NCBI GenBank assembly: GCA_024763295.1
Contig: JANTFU010000159.1
Span: forward strand, 1-5,796
Direction: 5' to 3'
Length of the DNA: 5,796 nt
Source: Anaerolineales bacterium
GTDB lineage: Bacteria; Chloroflexota; Anaerolineae; Anaerolineales; Villigracilaceae
Shown here: positions 1 to 5,796 of the stretch, one piece after another
How the letters are laid out: each line of letters begins with the position of its first letter
How positions within the stretch are numbered: position 1 is the first letter of the stretch
The notes under the pieces: generated by a model
What the model was told of the DNA's origin: nothing
Database searches by the model: none
What the model saw: only the letters and a program-made list of their open reading frames with translations
Made by a program: the position numbers and the translations under genes

Positions 1-45
1 TCCTTCGACTTCAGGCTCAACAACTGTCGCCTGCCGCTCAGGAAC
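1..45. repeat. possible edge of a dispersed intergenic repeat
   Basis: The first bases read CTTCGACTTCAGGCTCAAC and then AACTG on the plus strand. From memory this resembles the widespread intergenic repeats built on CTTCGACAGGCTCAACAAC in several bacterial phyla. A short hairpin, CCTG-ccgct-CAGG, follows at about 29-42. Only one copy is visible and the left border is cut by the window, so this is a resemblance, not a demonstrated repeat. Confidence 0.25.
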
Positions 46-264
46 TGGGATAACTTTGTATGTGATTTAATTCGCGTTCCCTAGTTTCAACTTGTTGCTC
101 TTAGAACTTGGCGTCAAGCCCTAAAGAACGAGTTTTTTTACGCGCTATCGCTCAAATTGCTTGTTTTAGATAGAAAAATGGAGCGTTGTTTAGTTGGCTC
201 TCTGAAAAACTTGATTTTGTAGTGGATTCACAAGAACTTTTCCCAAACCGAAGACACTACATAT
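46..264. other. intergenic stretch, nothing recognised
   Basis: No reading frame here has coding character. Frames entering from the left edge close at stops at 51-53, 68-70 and 82-84. The only frame of any length in the area starts near 186 and runs straight through the tRNA on the opposite strand, so it is not a gene. A run of seven T at about 132-138 has no convincing stem in front of it. The stretch is relatively AT-rich. Confidence 0.5.
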
Positions 265-292
265 CAAAAATCCTGCTAAAAAAGCAGGATTT
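265..292 (-). terminator. intrinsic terminator of the tRNA-Arg unit
   Basis: Read on the minus strand, a 10-bp perfect stem AAATCCTGCT / AGCAGGATTT (plus-strand arms 283-292 and 268-277) closes a 5-nt loop of T, and the T-rich tail continues to about 266. The stem starts only two bases after the tRNA discriminator base, so the tRNA trailer is almost entirely the terminator hairpin. No other gene could use it on this strand. Confidence 0.85.
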
Positions 293-294
293 GA

Positions 295-368
295 TGCCCC
301 AGATGGGAGTTGAACCCATAACCTGCCGCTTAGGAGGCGGCTGCTCTATCCTATTGAGCTACCAGGGC
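295..368 (-). tRNA. trnR: tRNA-Arg, anticodon CCU
   Basis: The complement strand folds into a full 74-nt cloverleaf. The acceptor stem is GCCCTGG / CTGGGGC (two G-U pairs), the D stem GCTC/GAGC has the loop AATAGGATA, the anticodon stem GCCGC/GCGGC has the loop CTCCTAA, the variable loop is AGGTT, and the T stem ATGGG/CCCAT has the loop TTCAACT. The 7-nt anticodon loop gives anticodon CCU, which reads the rare arginine codon AGG. A20 after G18-G19 in the D loop and C35 are both known arginine identity elements, which supports the assignment. The discriminator is A and is followed by TC, so CCA is not encoded and must be added by a CCA-adding enzyme. It has its own promoter and terminator. Confidence 0.97.
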
Positions 369-371
369 GTA

Positions 372-398
372 TGTGCAATCGCGATGGGATTGCGCACA
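372..398 (-). other. hairpin in the 5' leader of pre-tRNA-Arg
   Basis: Between the promoter and the tRNA 5' end, the arms 372-380 and 388-398 are complementary. GCAATC/GATTGC pairs over six bases with a 7-nt loop, and TGT/ACA extends it past a two-base bulge. A start site about seven bases downstream of the -10 box would fall near 394, so the inner six pairs would be in the leader RNA just ahead of the RNase P cut site. Any role in processing is inference. Confidence 0.4.
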
Positions 399-400
399 GC

Positions 401-429
401 ATTATAGCATCCCTCCACAACTGCGCCAA
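401..429 (-). promoter_or_regulatory. sigma70-type promoter for tRNA-Arg
   Basis: On the minus strand, TTGGCG (plus 424-429) is followed by exactly 17 bases and then a perfect TATAAT (plus 401-406). The first matches the -35 consensus at four of six positions and the second is the full -10 consensus. The expected start site is about 25 bases before the mature tRNA 5' end. Spacing and position are what a stable-RNA promoter should have. Confidence 0.8.
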
Positions 430-479
430 GTTTGCAGGATGAGTGGTCAAAAGCTGTTGGTAAATATCTGCTTCGCCTT

Positions 480-596
480 GATTTCGATACGGCGATGGTG
501 GTGCTATCGCCCTACTCAATCAGCGGCTACGCATAGTTGATAAGAAATCCAACGGAGATTGAGTAAGATGACAGTATCGTCATCTGTATCGAAATC
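480..596. repeat. 117-bp palindromic element with four-way cloverleaf fold
   Basis: Terminal arms GATTTCGATAC (480-490) and GTATCGAAATC (586-596) are perfect 11-bp inverted repeats. Directly inside each is a separate 6-bp hairpin: GGCGAT/ATCGCC (491-511) on the left and GATGAC/GTCATC (567-584) on the right. Inside these, TACTCAATC (513-521) pairs perfectly with GATTGAGTA (557-565). The remaining loop can form GTTGAT / AT-c-CAAC (536-541 with 547-553). Only single bases (512, 566, 585) lie at the junction. It has no reading frame and no transposase. The motif pair GATTTCGATAC and CTCAATC recalls dispersed palindromic repeats I associate with Chloroflexota and other phyla, but no second copy is visible here. 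It sits between the regulator and the tRNA and could be a MITE/REP-like sequence. Confidence 0.7.
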
Positions 597-753
597 GTAG
601 TGATGTTCTTAATTTAATCAACATACTTTGACCGCTCCCTTTGCTGGAATGCTCACAGCAATGCTCAATATGACCTGCTGATGTTCACGACATGATTTTT
701 TTTGCAAGGCAAGCGCACAGCATGCGTTGTTTTTGCCAGAAACGGGATACGCA
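597..753. other. non-coding gap with short inverted repeats near the regulator's 3' end
   Basis: No gene is supported here. On the minus strand, just past the regulator's stop, GGATAC-7 nt-GTATCC (745-763) overlaps the stop codon. An interrupted stem GGCAA..CGCA/TGCG..TTGCC lies at 708-737. Neither is followed by a T run on the minus strand (position 696-703 is a run of T on plus, so A on minus), so I do not call an intrinsic terminator for the regulator. A short direct repeat AATGCTCA occurs at 648-655 and 660-667. Confidence 0.35.
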
Positions 754-3700
754 TCATGTATCCAATTCTTTTTTGACACGTGCTTTGAAGACTAACCACT
801 CGTCTTCGAGTGGGGCGCTGTCTAATCCCATTTCGATGCGTGCGAGCATATCAGCAATGTGGGTCTTGGTTGGATTTGTCTCGCGTCCCAATTGAGATAG
901 CAATTGTAGATATAGGCGTTGGGCGCGTAAGCGAATCCAGAAGAACTCAATTTCATTGAGAACAGGCAGCGTTTCTTCGAGCAGCGTAAGAGATTCTGTG
1001 AATTTTTCTTCCTGATAGAGGCGCTGGGCTTGGAGGTAATTTGTCCAGACGTAGCTTTTGGGATGTGAGCGTGTGGTTAGGGTGTCGCGGATGGCGGGCA
1101 TGGCTTCATCGAAGCGTTGATAGTCTTGGCGAGCAATGAAGAGACTAAGTTGGAGTGCGCGGGCGTTAAATTCGATGATTTCAAGACCAGCTTGGCTGGC
1201 TCCGGCGAGTGCATCTTTGAGTAGGGCATCCGCTTTGGGGTCACCGACCAAGCCTAATGTCACGCCGAGACGCGCTGCATTTTCAACGGTCACAAAGCTG
1301 TCTTTGTCAACAATTAAGCCGCGTTGGTAGGCATCCGCTGCTTTGACGGGCGATTCCAGACGGGCGTAAATATCGCCAATAATCTTGTATCCCATTGCTA
1401 CAATCTCGGTATGCCCGTGTTCTTCACCATAGCGAATGGCTTCGCGGGCGTGTAGGTGGGCATTGCCAAGTTCGGGGATTTCGGTTTCGTTCATCCCGGC
1501 GTAAGCGGCTGCGTAGCCGGACATGCGCCACGCATCGGTACGTTTTGCCAGTTTTAGGCTTTGCAGGGCGCGTTTTTTGCCGGTGCTGTATTCGCCGATA
1601 TAGTAATTTGCTAAGCCCATGATGCTATGTGGCGCGATCGTCGTATCCGGGGCAAAGGAAAGGCGCATATAGTGTGCAGATTGACGGGCTTTTTCGATGG
1701 CTTTGACGGGATAGCCCATGCCTGTAAGGCTCGTTGCGATTTGATAGTAAATATTGCCGACTAAATACATGCTTTCGGGATCGCGTTGTTCGTCATATAA
1801 CGACAGTGCGGTTTGGAAACTTTCAAGCGAGTCGGGAAAGTTCTTAAGCATGTAGCGGAAAACGCCCTGATGGATGAAAGCGATTATTTGTGCAGGGATA
1901 TGCGCTGCCATGATGAAGTAGGGCAGGGCTTCTTCAACGTATGCCAATCCTTCTTCAAAGCGATTTCGCGCCATGCAAACATCGCTCAAGCCATCCAAAG
2001 CGGCACCAATCAGCAGGCTGCTACCACGGCGTTGTGCGGAAGTGAGTAAACCGAGCATAACTGCTTCAAGCGTATCGGGGTCATCGGTATTGAAGAGCAT
2101 TGCATTCCAGTGGAAATAGAAATTGTAGATTTTTTCATCCACTAAATTGAAATATGCCAACAATTTTTCGGCGCGCAAATATGCTTTGTGGGCATCTTTG
2201 GGCGAAAAAATCGCATACGCATATTTGGCGGCTGCATACCAAGCAAAGAAGGCTTTTTCAAAATCTCCCGCATATTCATAATGCTCTGCTAAAACCGCTG
2301 CTTGTTCATCCTGATAGATATGTTTTTGAGCAAGTAGGTTTGCCACTTTTGCGTGCATAACACGCAAGTCAATTGGGGAAAGCGTGTTAATAATTTCTTC
2401 GCGCAGCTTTTCATGCACAAAGGCATAATGCAACTCAAGGTCTTTTTTGACAAAATTAATCAGGCGCAAAGAAGTCAGTTCGGAGATGGCAACGTGCATT
2501 TCTTCATGCGACATTGCCAAGACTTCTTCGAGCGTTGAAACAATAAAATGATTGCCTTGAATCGCGGCATAATTCAAGACTTGGCGTGCTTTTTGCGAAA
2601 GCAGGTCAAGACGTGCCGCGATCAATTGTCGCACGCTCGGCGGAGCCACTGTAAAGTCTTCAAAAATATCCACTTCGGCGTGCGCTGCCTGAAAACTCAA
2701 TAATTCGAGTAAAAAGAAAGGATTGCCGCCGGTCATTTTTGACAAACGTTCGATTTTCTGCGGCGCGAGCACTTTATTCAGCAGGTAAAAAGCGATCTTT
2801 TTGATAGCGTCAGCATCCAGGGCTGTCACGTTGATCTCATCCAGACGTCCCTGCATCGAATCTAACTCGAAGCGATCTACGCCCGAGTGAATGCCCAAAC
2901 GCGAAGTGACGACCAAACCAATATTCCACTGTTTAAAGGTTGATTGCAAAATCAAATACTTCAGGAGCATAAAGCTGACACGATCCATCCACTGCGCATC
3001 TTCTACAAAGACCAAAATTGCGCCCTGTTTATTCGCGTAGTGCAAAAGATTTTTGACCGCTTCAAAAACCAGAGAACTCGCAAAAACATCGCCCGGCTCC
3101 GCATCAAGATCATTGCGGTATTCATGCAGTTCAGGTAGTAACATTGTCAATGGCGTTGTCCACCAAGCGGGCGTATGCTGCCAAAATGCCGGCGTAAAAG
3201 AATGGCGCAGCATGTCGATCCAGGGTTGATAGGGCAGGTTCTCATTATCTTTATAGGAAGGCACTAATAATAAATTGGGCGGCAGTGGCAGGTTTTCGTA
3301 GAATTCCTGTGCCAAGCGGGTCTTGCCAGCCCCTGATTCGCCAACCAAAAGAGAGCCAATCCCGCGTTGATAATTGACCTGCATCCGTCGCAGAATTTCC
3401 TGCTGACCAACAAAAGGCAACGCTACGCTGGGACGAATCATCCAAACGGGACGCCCGTATGTTGGGTCTGATTCCGTTATCGTAACAAGGTCTTTCCCCA
3501 AAGCTCTGATGCGTACCGAAAGCCCGTCTCCAAAAGCATCTTCCGCTTCCTGATAATAGTCCCGCGCCCGTTCAATTTCCCCAAAGTCACGCAAGCTCTT
3601 AATCAACACATAATAAGCAATTTCGCTTTGAGCATATTTAAGCGTTTGTTCAGCCCACTTAAGGGCTTGAGTGGTGCGCCCCAGTCGATCATCCGTCTCT

Positions 3701-4227
3701 GCCAAAAAGGCAAAGACCGTCTCCTGATCTCGATGCACGGTGGCTTCTTTTTCTGCGTGCCACTGTGATAATGCCGCATTAATCTCAAAATCGTTATTGG
3801 CAATAAAGCGAGGATAGTCAAACTCATCTGCGCGCTGCGCCAAACGCTCATACAGCGCCAATGGCAGCGTCGCGTCCTGTCCCTGGTAACTTCCCCTGAT
3901 TTGCGAGATTTCATTTGCCAACTTTGCAAGTTCGAGCACGTCCACATGCACCCAATTCGGGTCGAGACGCACTGAATCATGGTATGTAATCAAGAACGGG
4001 GTGTCTTTATCAAGTTTACGAATATAACTTAGGTAACTGCGCAGACGTGTGCGCTTTTGCGCTTCATCCCCGTCTCCACCAAAACTCTCGGACAGAAATC
4101 CACGACTAACCCCCTTTGGGGACATTGCCAGATAAAAAAGCAAGGCGCGAGTTGTCTTGCGTTCAATGCGTATCAATTGACCATTTTGAAAAACACGGGG
4201 CGCGCCCAACAAATGAATATCCAGCAT
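754..4227 (-). CDS. SARP/BTAD-type transcriptional regulator with STAND/AAA ATPase and TPR-like C-terminus
   Basis: A 1157-residue cytoplasmic protein, probably an ATP-dependent activator. Residues 1-95 fit the winged-helix domain of SARP/AfsR regulators, opening MLDIHLLGAPRVF, with a recognition-helix region RTRLRSYLSYIRKL near 59-72. Residues ~96-245 fit the helical BTAD. The NTPase domain (~270-520) carries Walker A GESGAGKT (296-303), a Walker B-like LVFVEDAQWMD (405-415), VVTSR (439-443) and GGNPFFLLELL (500-510), a motif typical of MalT/LAL-type ATPases. Residues ~620-1120 are all-helical with TPR-like pairs. There is no C-terminal LuxR helix-turn-helix, signal peptide or membrane segment, so DNA binding should be N-terminal. 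The start is fixed by the family-like N-terminus and an in-frame TAG two codons upstream. The stop is TGA. The frame is intact. It stands alone; ligand and targets are unknown. The architecture is confident, the precise role is not. Confidence 0.93.
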   Translation of the reverse strand: MLDIHLLGAPRVFQNGQLIRIERKTTRALLFYLAMSPKGVSRGFLSESFGGDGDEAQKRTRLRSYLSYIRKLDKDTPFLITYHDSVRLDPNWVHVDVLELAKLANEISQIRGSYQGQDATLPLALYERLAQRADEFDYPRFIANNDFEINAALSQWHAEKEATVHRDQETVFAFLAETDDRLGRTTQALKWAEQTLKYAQSEIAYYVLIKSLRDFGEIERARDYYQEAEDAFGDGLSVRIRALGKDLVTITESDPTYGRPVWMIRPSVALPFVGQQEILRRMQVNYQRGIGSLLVGESGAGKTRLAQEFYENLPLPPNLLLVPSYKDNENLPYQPWIDMLRHSFTPAFWQHTPAWWTTPLTMLLPELHEYRNDLDAEPGDVFASSLVFEAVKNLLHYANKQGAILVFVEDAQWMDRVSFMLLKYLILQSTFKQWNIGLVVTSRLGIHSGVDRFELDSMQGRLDEINVTALDADAIKKIAFYLLNKVLAPQKIERLSKMTGGNPFFLLELLSFQAAHAEVDIFEDFTVAPPSVRQLIAARLDLLSQKARQVLNYAAIQGNHFIVSTLEEVLAMSHEEMHVAISELTSLRLINFVKKDLELHYAFVHEKLREEIINTLSPIDLRVMHAKVANLLAQKHIYQDEQAAVLAEHYEYAGDFEKAFFAWYAAAKYAYAIFSPKDAHKAYLRAEKLLAYFNLVDEKIYNFYFHWNAMLFNTDDPDTLEAVMLGLLTSAQRRGSSLLIGAALDGLSDVCMARNRFEEGLAYVEEALPYFIMAAHIPAQIIAFIHQGVFRYMLKNFPDSLESFQTALSLYDEQRDPESMYLVGNIYYQIATSLTGMGYPVKAIEKARQSAHYMRLSFAPDTTIAPHSIMGLANYYIGEYSTGKKRALQSLKLAKRTDAWRMSGYAAAYAGMNETEIPELGNAHLHAREAIRYGEEHGHTEIVAMGYKIIGDIYARLESPVKAADAYQRGLIVDKDSFVTVENAARLGVTLGLVGDPKADALLKDALAGASQAGLEIIEFNARALQLSLFIARQDYQRFDEAMPAIRDTLTTRSHPKSYVWTNYLQAQRLYQEEKFTESLTLLEETLPVLNEIEFFWIRLRAQRLYLQLLSQLGRETNPTKTHIADMLARIEMGLDSAPLEDEWLVFKARVKKELDT

Positions 4228-4256
4228 AATCTAACTTTCTAATAGATGGCTCCTTT
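4228..4256 (-). promoter_or_regulatory. distant Shine-Dalgarno-like site and leader hairpin of the regulator
   Basis: The only strong Shine-Dalgarno-like sequence, AAAGGAG (plus 4250-4256), ends 22 bases before the ATG, well beyond the usual 5-10. The intervening leader contains ATCTA/TAGAT (plus 4243-4247 and 4229-4233), which could form a weak 5-bp hairpin and reduce the effective spacing to about three bases. A weaker AGAAAG lies about eight bases from the ATG. An upstream start is excluded by the in-frame TAG. Whether the distant site is used is inference. Confidence 0.35.
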
Positions 4257-4318
4257 GGGGCGATGAGTGAATAGGGGCGATCCGAGCCACAAAACGGATA
4301 AAACGAAAGCGTCACGCT
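4257..4318 (-). promoter_or_regulatory. repeat-rich upstream region, candidate promoter/operator of the regulator gene
   Basis: Three patterns lie in the gap behind the recN terminator. GGGGCGAT occurs twice as perfect direct repeats (4257-4264 and 4274-4281, starts 17 bp apart). AAAACG occurs twice (4291-4296 and 4300-4305, starts 9 bp apart). A palindrome AGCGT-c-ACGCT spans 4308-4318. A poor -10-like TATTCA on the minus strand falls between the two GGGGCGAT copies, with CGTTTT 17 bases upstream in the -35 position. SARP-type proteins are known to bind short direct repeats near weak -35 regions, so autoregulation is possible, but the repeat spacing does not match the classic 11 or 22 bp. 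Confidence 0.3.
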
Positions 4319-4320
4319 AG

Positions 4321-4352
4321 AAAAACGACCTGTACAAATTGTTCACAGGTCG
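4321..4352 (-). terminator. intrinsic terminator after recN
   Basis: On the minus strand, CGACCTGT (arm at plus 4345-4352) pairs with ACAGGTCG (plus 4326-4333) in a perfect 8-bp GC-rich stem with an 11-nt loop, followed at once by a T run (plus 4321-4325). It lies 25 bases beyond the recN stop and ahead of the regulator's upstream region, so it separates the two genes into different transcripts. Confidence 0.87.
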
Positions 4353-4377
4353 CCTTTTCAATGTGGCGTTTTCCGAA

Positions 4378-5796
4378 CTAAACTGCTGTAATTTCCTGGG
4401 CTGTCTGCAAAATCTCGTGCGCCGAGCGGAGTGTCCCTTCGCCCACATCGCCGAGCATTTCAGCCAGCTCCAGCAAGCGTGCATCCTTTTCAAGCGCTTT
4501 GACGCGCGTCAGCGTGCGTCCGTTTTCGAGCGCCTTTTCGACCTTGAGATGCTGATCTCCAAAAGCTGCCAACTGCGGCAAATGCGTCACGCAAAAGACC
4601 TGATGCGCACGTCCCAGCCGCCAAAGTTTTTCGCCAACGACCATGCCGATGCGCCCGCCAATACCCTGATCAATCTCGTCAAAAATCAGCGAGGGGACTT
4701 CATCCGCTCCAGCCAGCACATTTTTGAGCGCGAGCATCATGCGCGAGGTTTCACCGCCCGAAGCAACTTTCACCAGCGGCTTCAAACCTTCGCCGGGATT
4801 CGGCGCGAGTAAAAACTCAACCTGATCGAAGCCAAGTGCATCAAACGCCACGCGCTCGTTGCCGAGCGGTAAACCTTTTTCATCGGGCAGAGTCTTGAAA
4901 TCAACCGCAAAATCCGCCGATTCCATGCGTAGGTCTGCCAACTCTTTGACAATGCCTTTGCTCATCGTCATTGCCGCTTTTTTGCGTGCGTCCGAGAGCT
5001 TTTTGCCCGCCGCAGCGAGCGTTTTTAGCAGGGCGCGTTCTTCTTTTGCCAGCGCATCCATGCGCTCGGATGCGGTCGAGATCGTCTCCAACTCAGCGCG
5101 CGCTTTTTCGCCAAAAGCGATCACCGCTTCGAGTGTGCCGCCGTATTTGCGTTTCAGGCTTTGGAGCGCATCGAGACGCTCTTCCACTTCATCTAAGCGG
5201 GATGGATTGTATTCGATCTCTTCGAGATAGACGCGCAGATCGCGCGATAAATCTCCAAGATTTTCAAGCAGCAGCGCGGATCGTTCCGCAATTTCGGCTT
5301 GCGAGGCGTCTATTTTCGCCAGGGCGGCGAGATGCTGGGATGCTTCCCCCAGCCCGTCACTCACAGCCGGGATTTCGGCGGTGCCTTCGTCGAGTAGTAC
5401 CAGTGCTTCCTGCACATGGCTGGCAAGCGCTTCGGCATTGGCTAAACGTGTGCGTTCTTCTTTAAGTTCATCGTCTTCGGCGGCTTTTGGGGCGACAGTT
5501 TCGATCTCTTCGGCTTGATACGTCAGCAAGTCGACGCGTTGTTGGGCATCCCGTTGGAGACGGCGTAATTCGTTCAGTTCGCGCCGTAAAGTTTGGAGTT
5601 GGGTGTAGGGCGTGCGGTAGGCACTCAGGGCTGAAGCGATGTTTGCGTAGCGGTCGAGCAAGCCTAAATGCGCGCGCGTATCGAGCAGGGAAAGATGTTC
5701 GGATTGTCCATGAATATCAATCAGATATCCGCCTACTTCTTTGAGCAATGAGACGTTCACCGTGCGTCCATTGATGCGCGCTACGCTGCGTCCTTC
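4378..5796 (-). CDS. recN: DNA repair protein RecN, N-terminus beyond the window edge
   Basis: RecN is a cytoplasmic SMC-like ATPase acting early in recombinational repair of double-strand breaks. The frame is open to the right edge (472 residues seen, beginning EGRSVARINGRTVNV), so about 90-110 N-terminal residues with the Walker A loop are missing; family members are usually 550-570 residues. The GTG at 5758-5760 is an internal valine, not a start. In the fragment: Q-loop DIHGQSEH (~27-34), a long coiled coil (~60-275) with the RecN-typical segment NPSRLDEVEERLDAL and then LKRKYGG, ABC signature VASGGETSR (344-352), Walker B LIFDEIDQG (370-378) and the switch histidine in VTHLPQ (403-408). 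All visible catalytic motifs are intact. The stop is TAG, followed by its own terminator. In many bacteria recN is SOS-regulated, but its promoter is not in view. Confidence 0.97.
   Translation of the reverse strand, partial: EGRSVARINGRTVNVSLLKEVGGYLIDIHGQSEHLSLLDTRAHLGLLDRYANIASALSAYRTPYTQLQTLRRELNELRRLQRDAQQRVDLLTYQAEEIETVAPKAAEDDELKEERTRLANAEALASHVQEALVLLDEGTAEIPAVSDGLGEASQHLAALAKIDASQAEIAERSALLLENLGDLSRDLRVYLEEIEYNPSRLDEVEERLDALQSLKRKYGGTLEAVIAFGEKARAELETISTASERMDALAKEERALLKTLAAAGKKLSDARKKAAMTMSKGIVKELADLRMESADFAVDFKTLPDEKGLPLGNERVAFDALGFDQVEFLLAPNPGEGLKPLVKVASGGETSRMMLALKNVLAGADEVPSLIFDEIDQGIGGRIGMVVGEKLWRLGRAHQVFCVTHLPQLAAFGDQHLKVEKALENGRTLTRVKALEKDARLLELAEMLGDVGEGTLRSAHEILQTAQEITAV

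Noticed and set aside
3..53. Possible C-terminal tail of a plus-strand gene ending in TAA at 51-53
   Set aside because: Only 16 codons are visible, without any recognisable motif, and the same bases look like a dispersed repeat.
295..368. tRNA-Arg as a phage or island attachment site
   Set aside because: No duplicate of the tRNA 3' end is visible elsewhere in the window, and no integrase is present.
186..407. Plus-strand open frame of 73 codons
   Set aside because: It runs antisense through the whole tRNA-Arg gene and its promoter, and its product resembles nothing known; it is a by-product of the tRNA sequence.
691..763. Intrinsic terminator for the regulator gene
   Set aside because: Stems exist at 745-763 and 708-737, but neither has a T run after it on the minus strand; the long T run at 696-703 is on the wrong strand.
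3603..3980. Minus-strand 125-codon frame inside the regulator
   Set aside because: It is a frame-shifted shadow of the BTAD coding region; the main frame has clear family motifs across the same stretch.
4971..5465. Plus-strand open frame of 164 codons antisense to recN
   Set aside because: It lies fully inside recN coding sequence, is rich in Arg, Cys and Pro as expected for an antisense shadow, and shows no recognisable domain.
5758..5760. GTG as the recN start codon
   Set aside because: The frame stays open to the window edge, and the residues upstream (EGRSVARINGRT) match the conserved RecN segment before the Q-loop; the GTG is an internal valine.

Overview
The window looks like bacterial chromosome of moderate GC content. 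The style fits Chloroflexota (Anaerolineae-like): a very long SARP/BTAD-ATPase-TPR regulator, a palindromic dispersed-type repeat carrying the arms GATTTCGATAC and GTATCGAAATC, and a tRNA without an encoded CCA. The lineage call is an inference from gene style, not a database result. Every gene found lies on the minus strand.

Layout from high to low coordinates, which is the direction of transcription. (1) 4378-5796: the C-terminal 472 residues of the DNA-repair ATPase RecN. Its N-terminus lies off the right edge, and a clear intrinsic terminator follows at 4321-4352. (2) 4228-4320: a compact control region with two pairs of short direct repeats, a small palindrome and a Shine-Dalgarno-like AAAGGAG placed unusually far from the start codon. 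(3) 754-4227: one gene for a 1157-residue regulator. It has an N-terminal winged-helix DNA-binding domain, a bacterial transcriptional activator domain (BTAD), a STAND/AAA-type NTPase with a good Walker A and a long TPR-like helical C-terminus. (4) 597-753: non-coding, with short inverted repeats near the regulator's stop codon. (5) 480-596: a 117-bp palindromic element that can fold into a four-way cloverleaf. (6) 265-429: a self-contained tRNA-Arg(CCU) unit with sigma70-type promoter, leader hairpin, tRNA and abutting terminator. (7) 1-264: no gene can be supported; the first ~45 bases resemble a dispersed intergenic repeat.

The three genes do not form an obvious pathway. The terminator after recN and the tRNA's own promoter indicate three separate transcription units. 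The regulator is an orphan here: nothing in the window identifies its ligand or targets. The most unusual items are the cloverleaf repeat downstream of the regulator and the repeat-rich leader upstream of it. I did not find a convincing new defence or mobile system.
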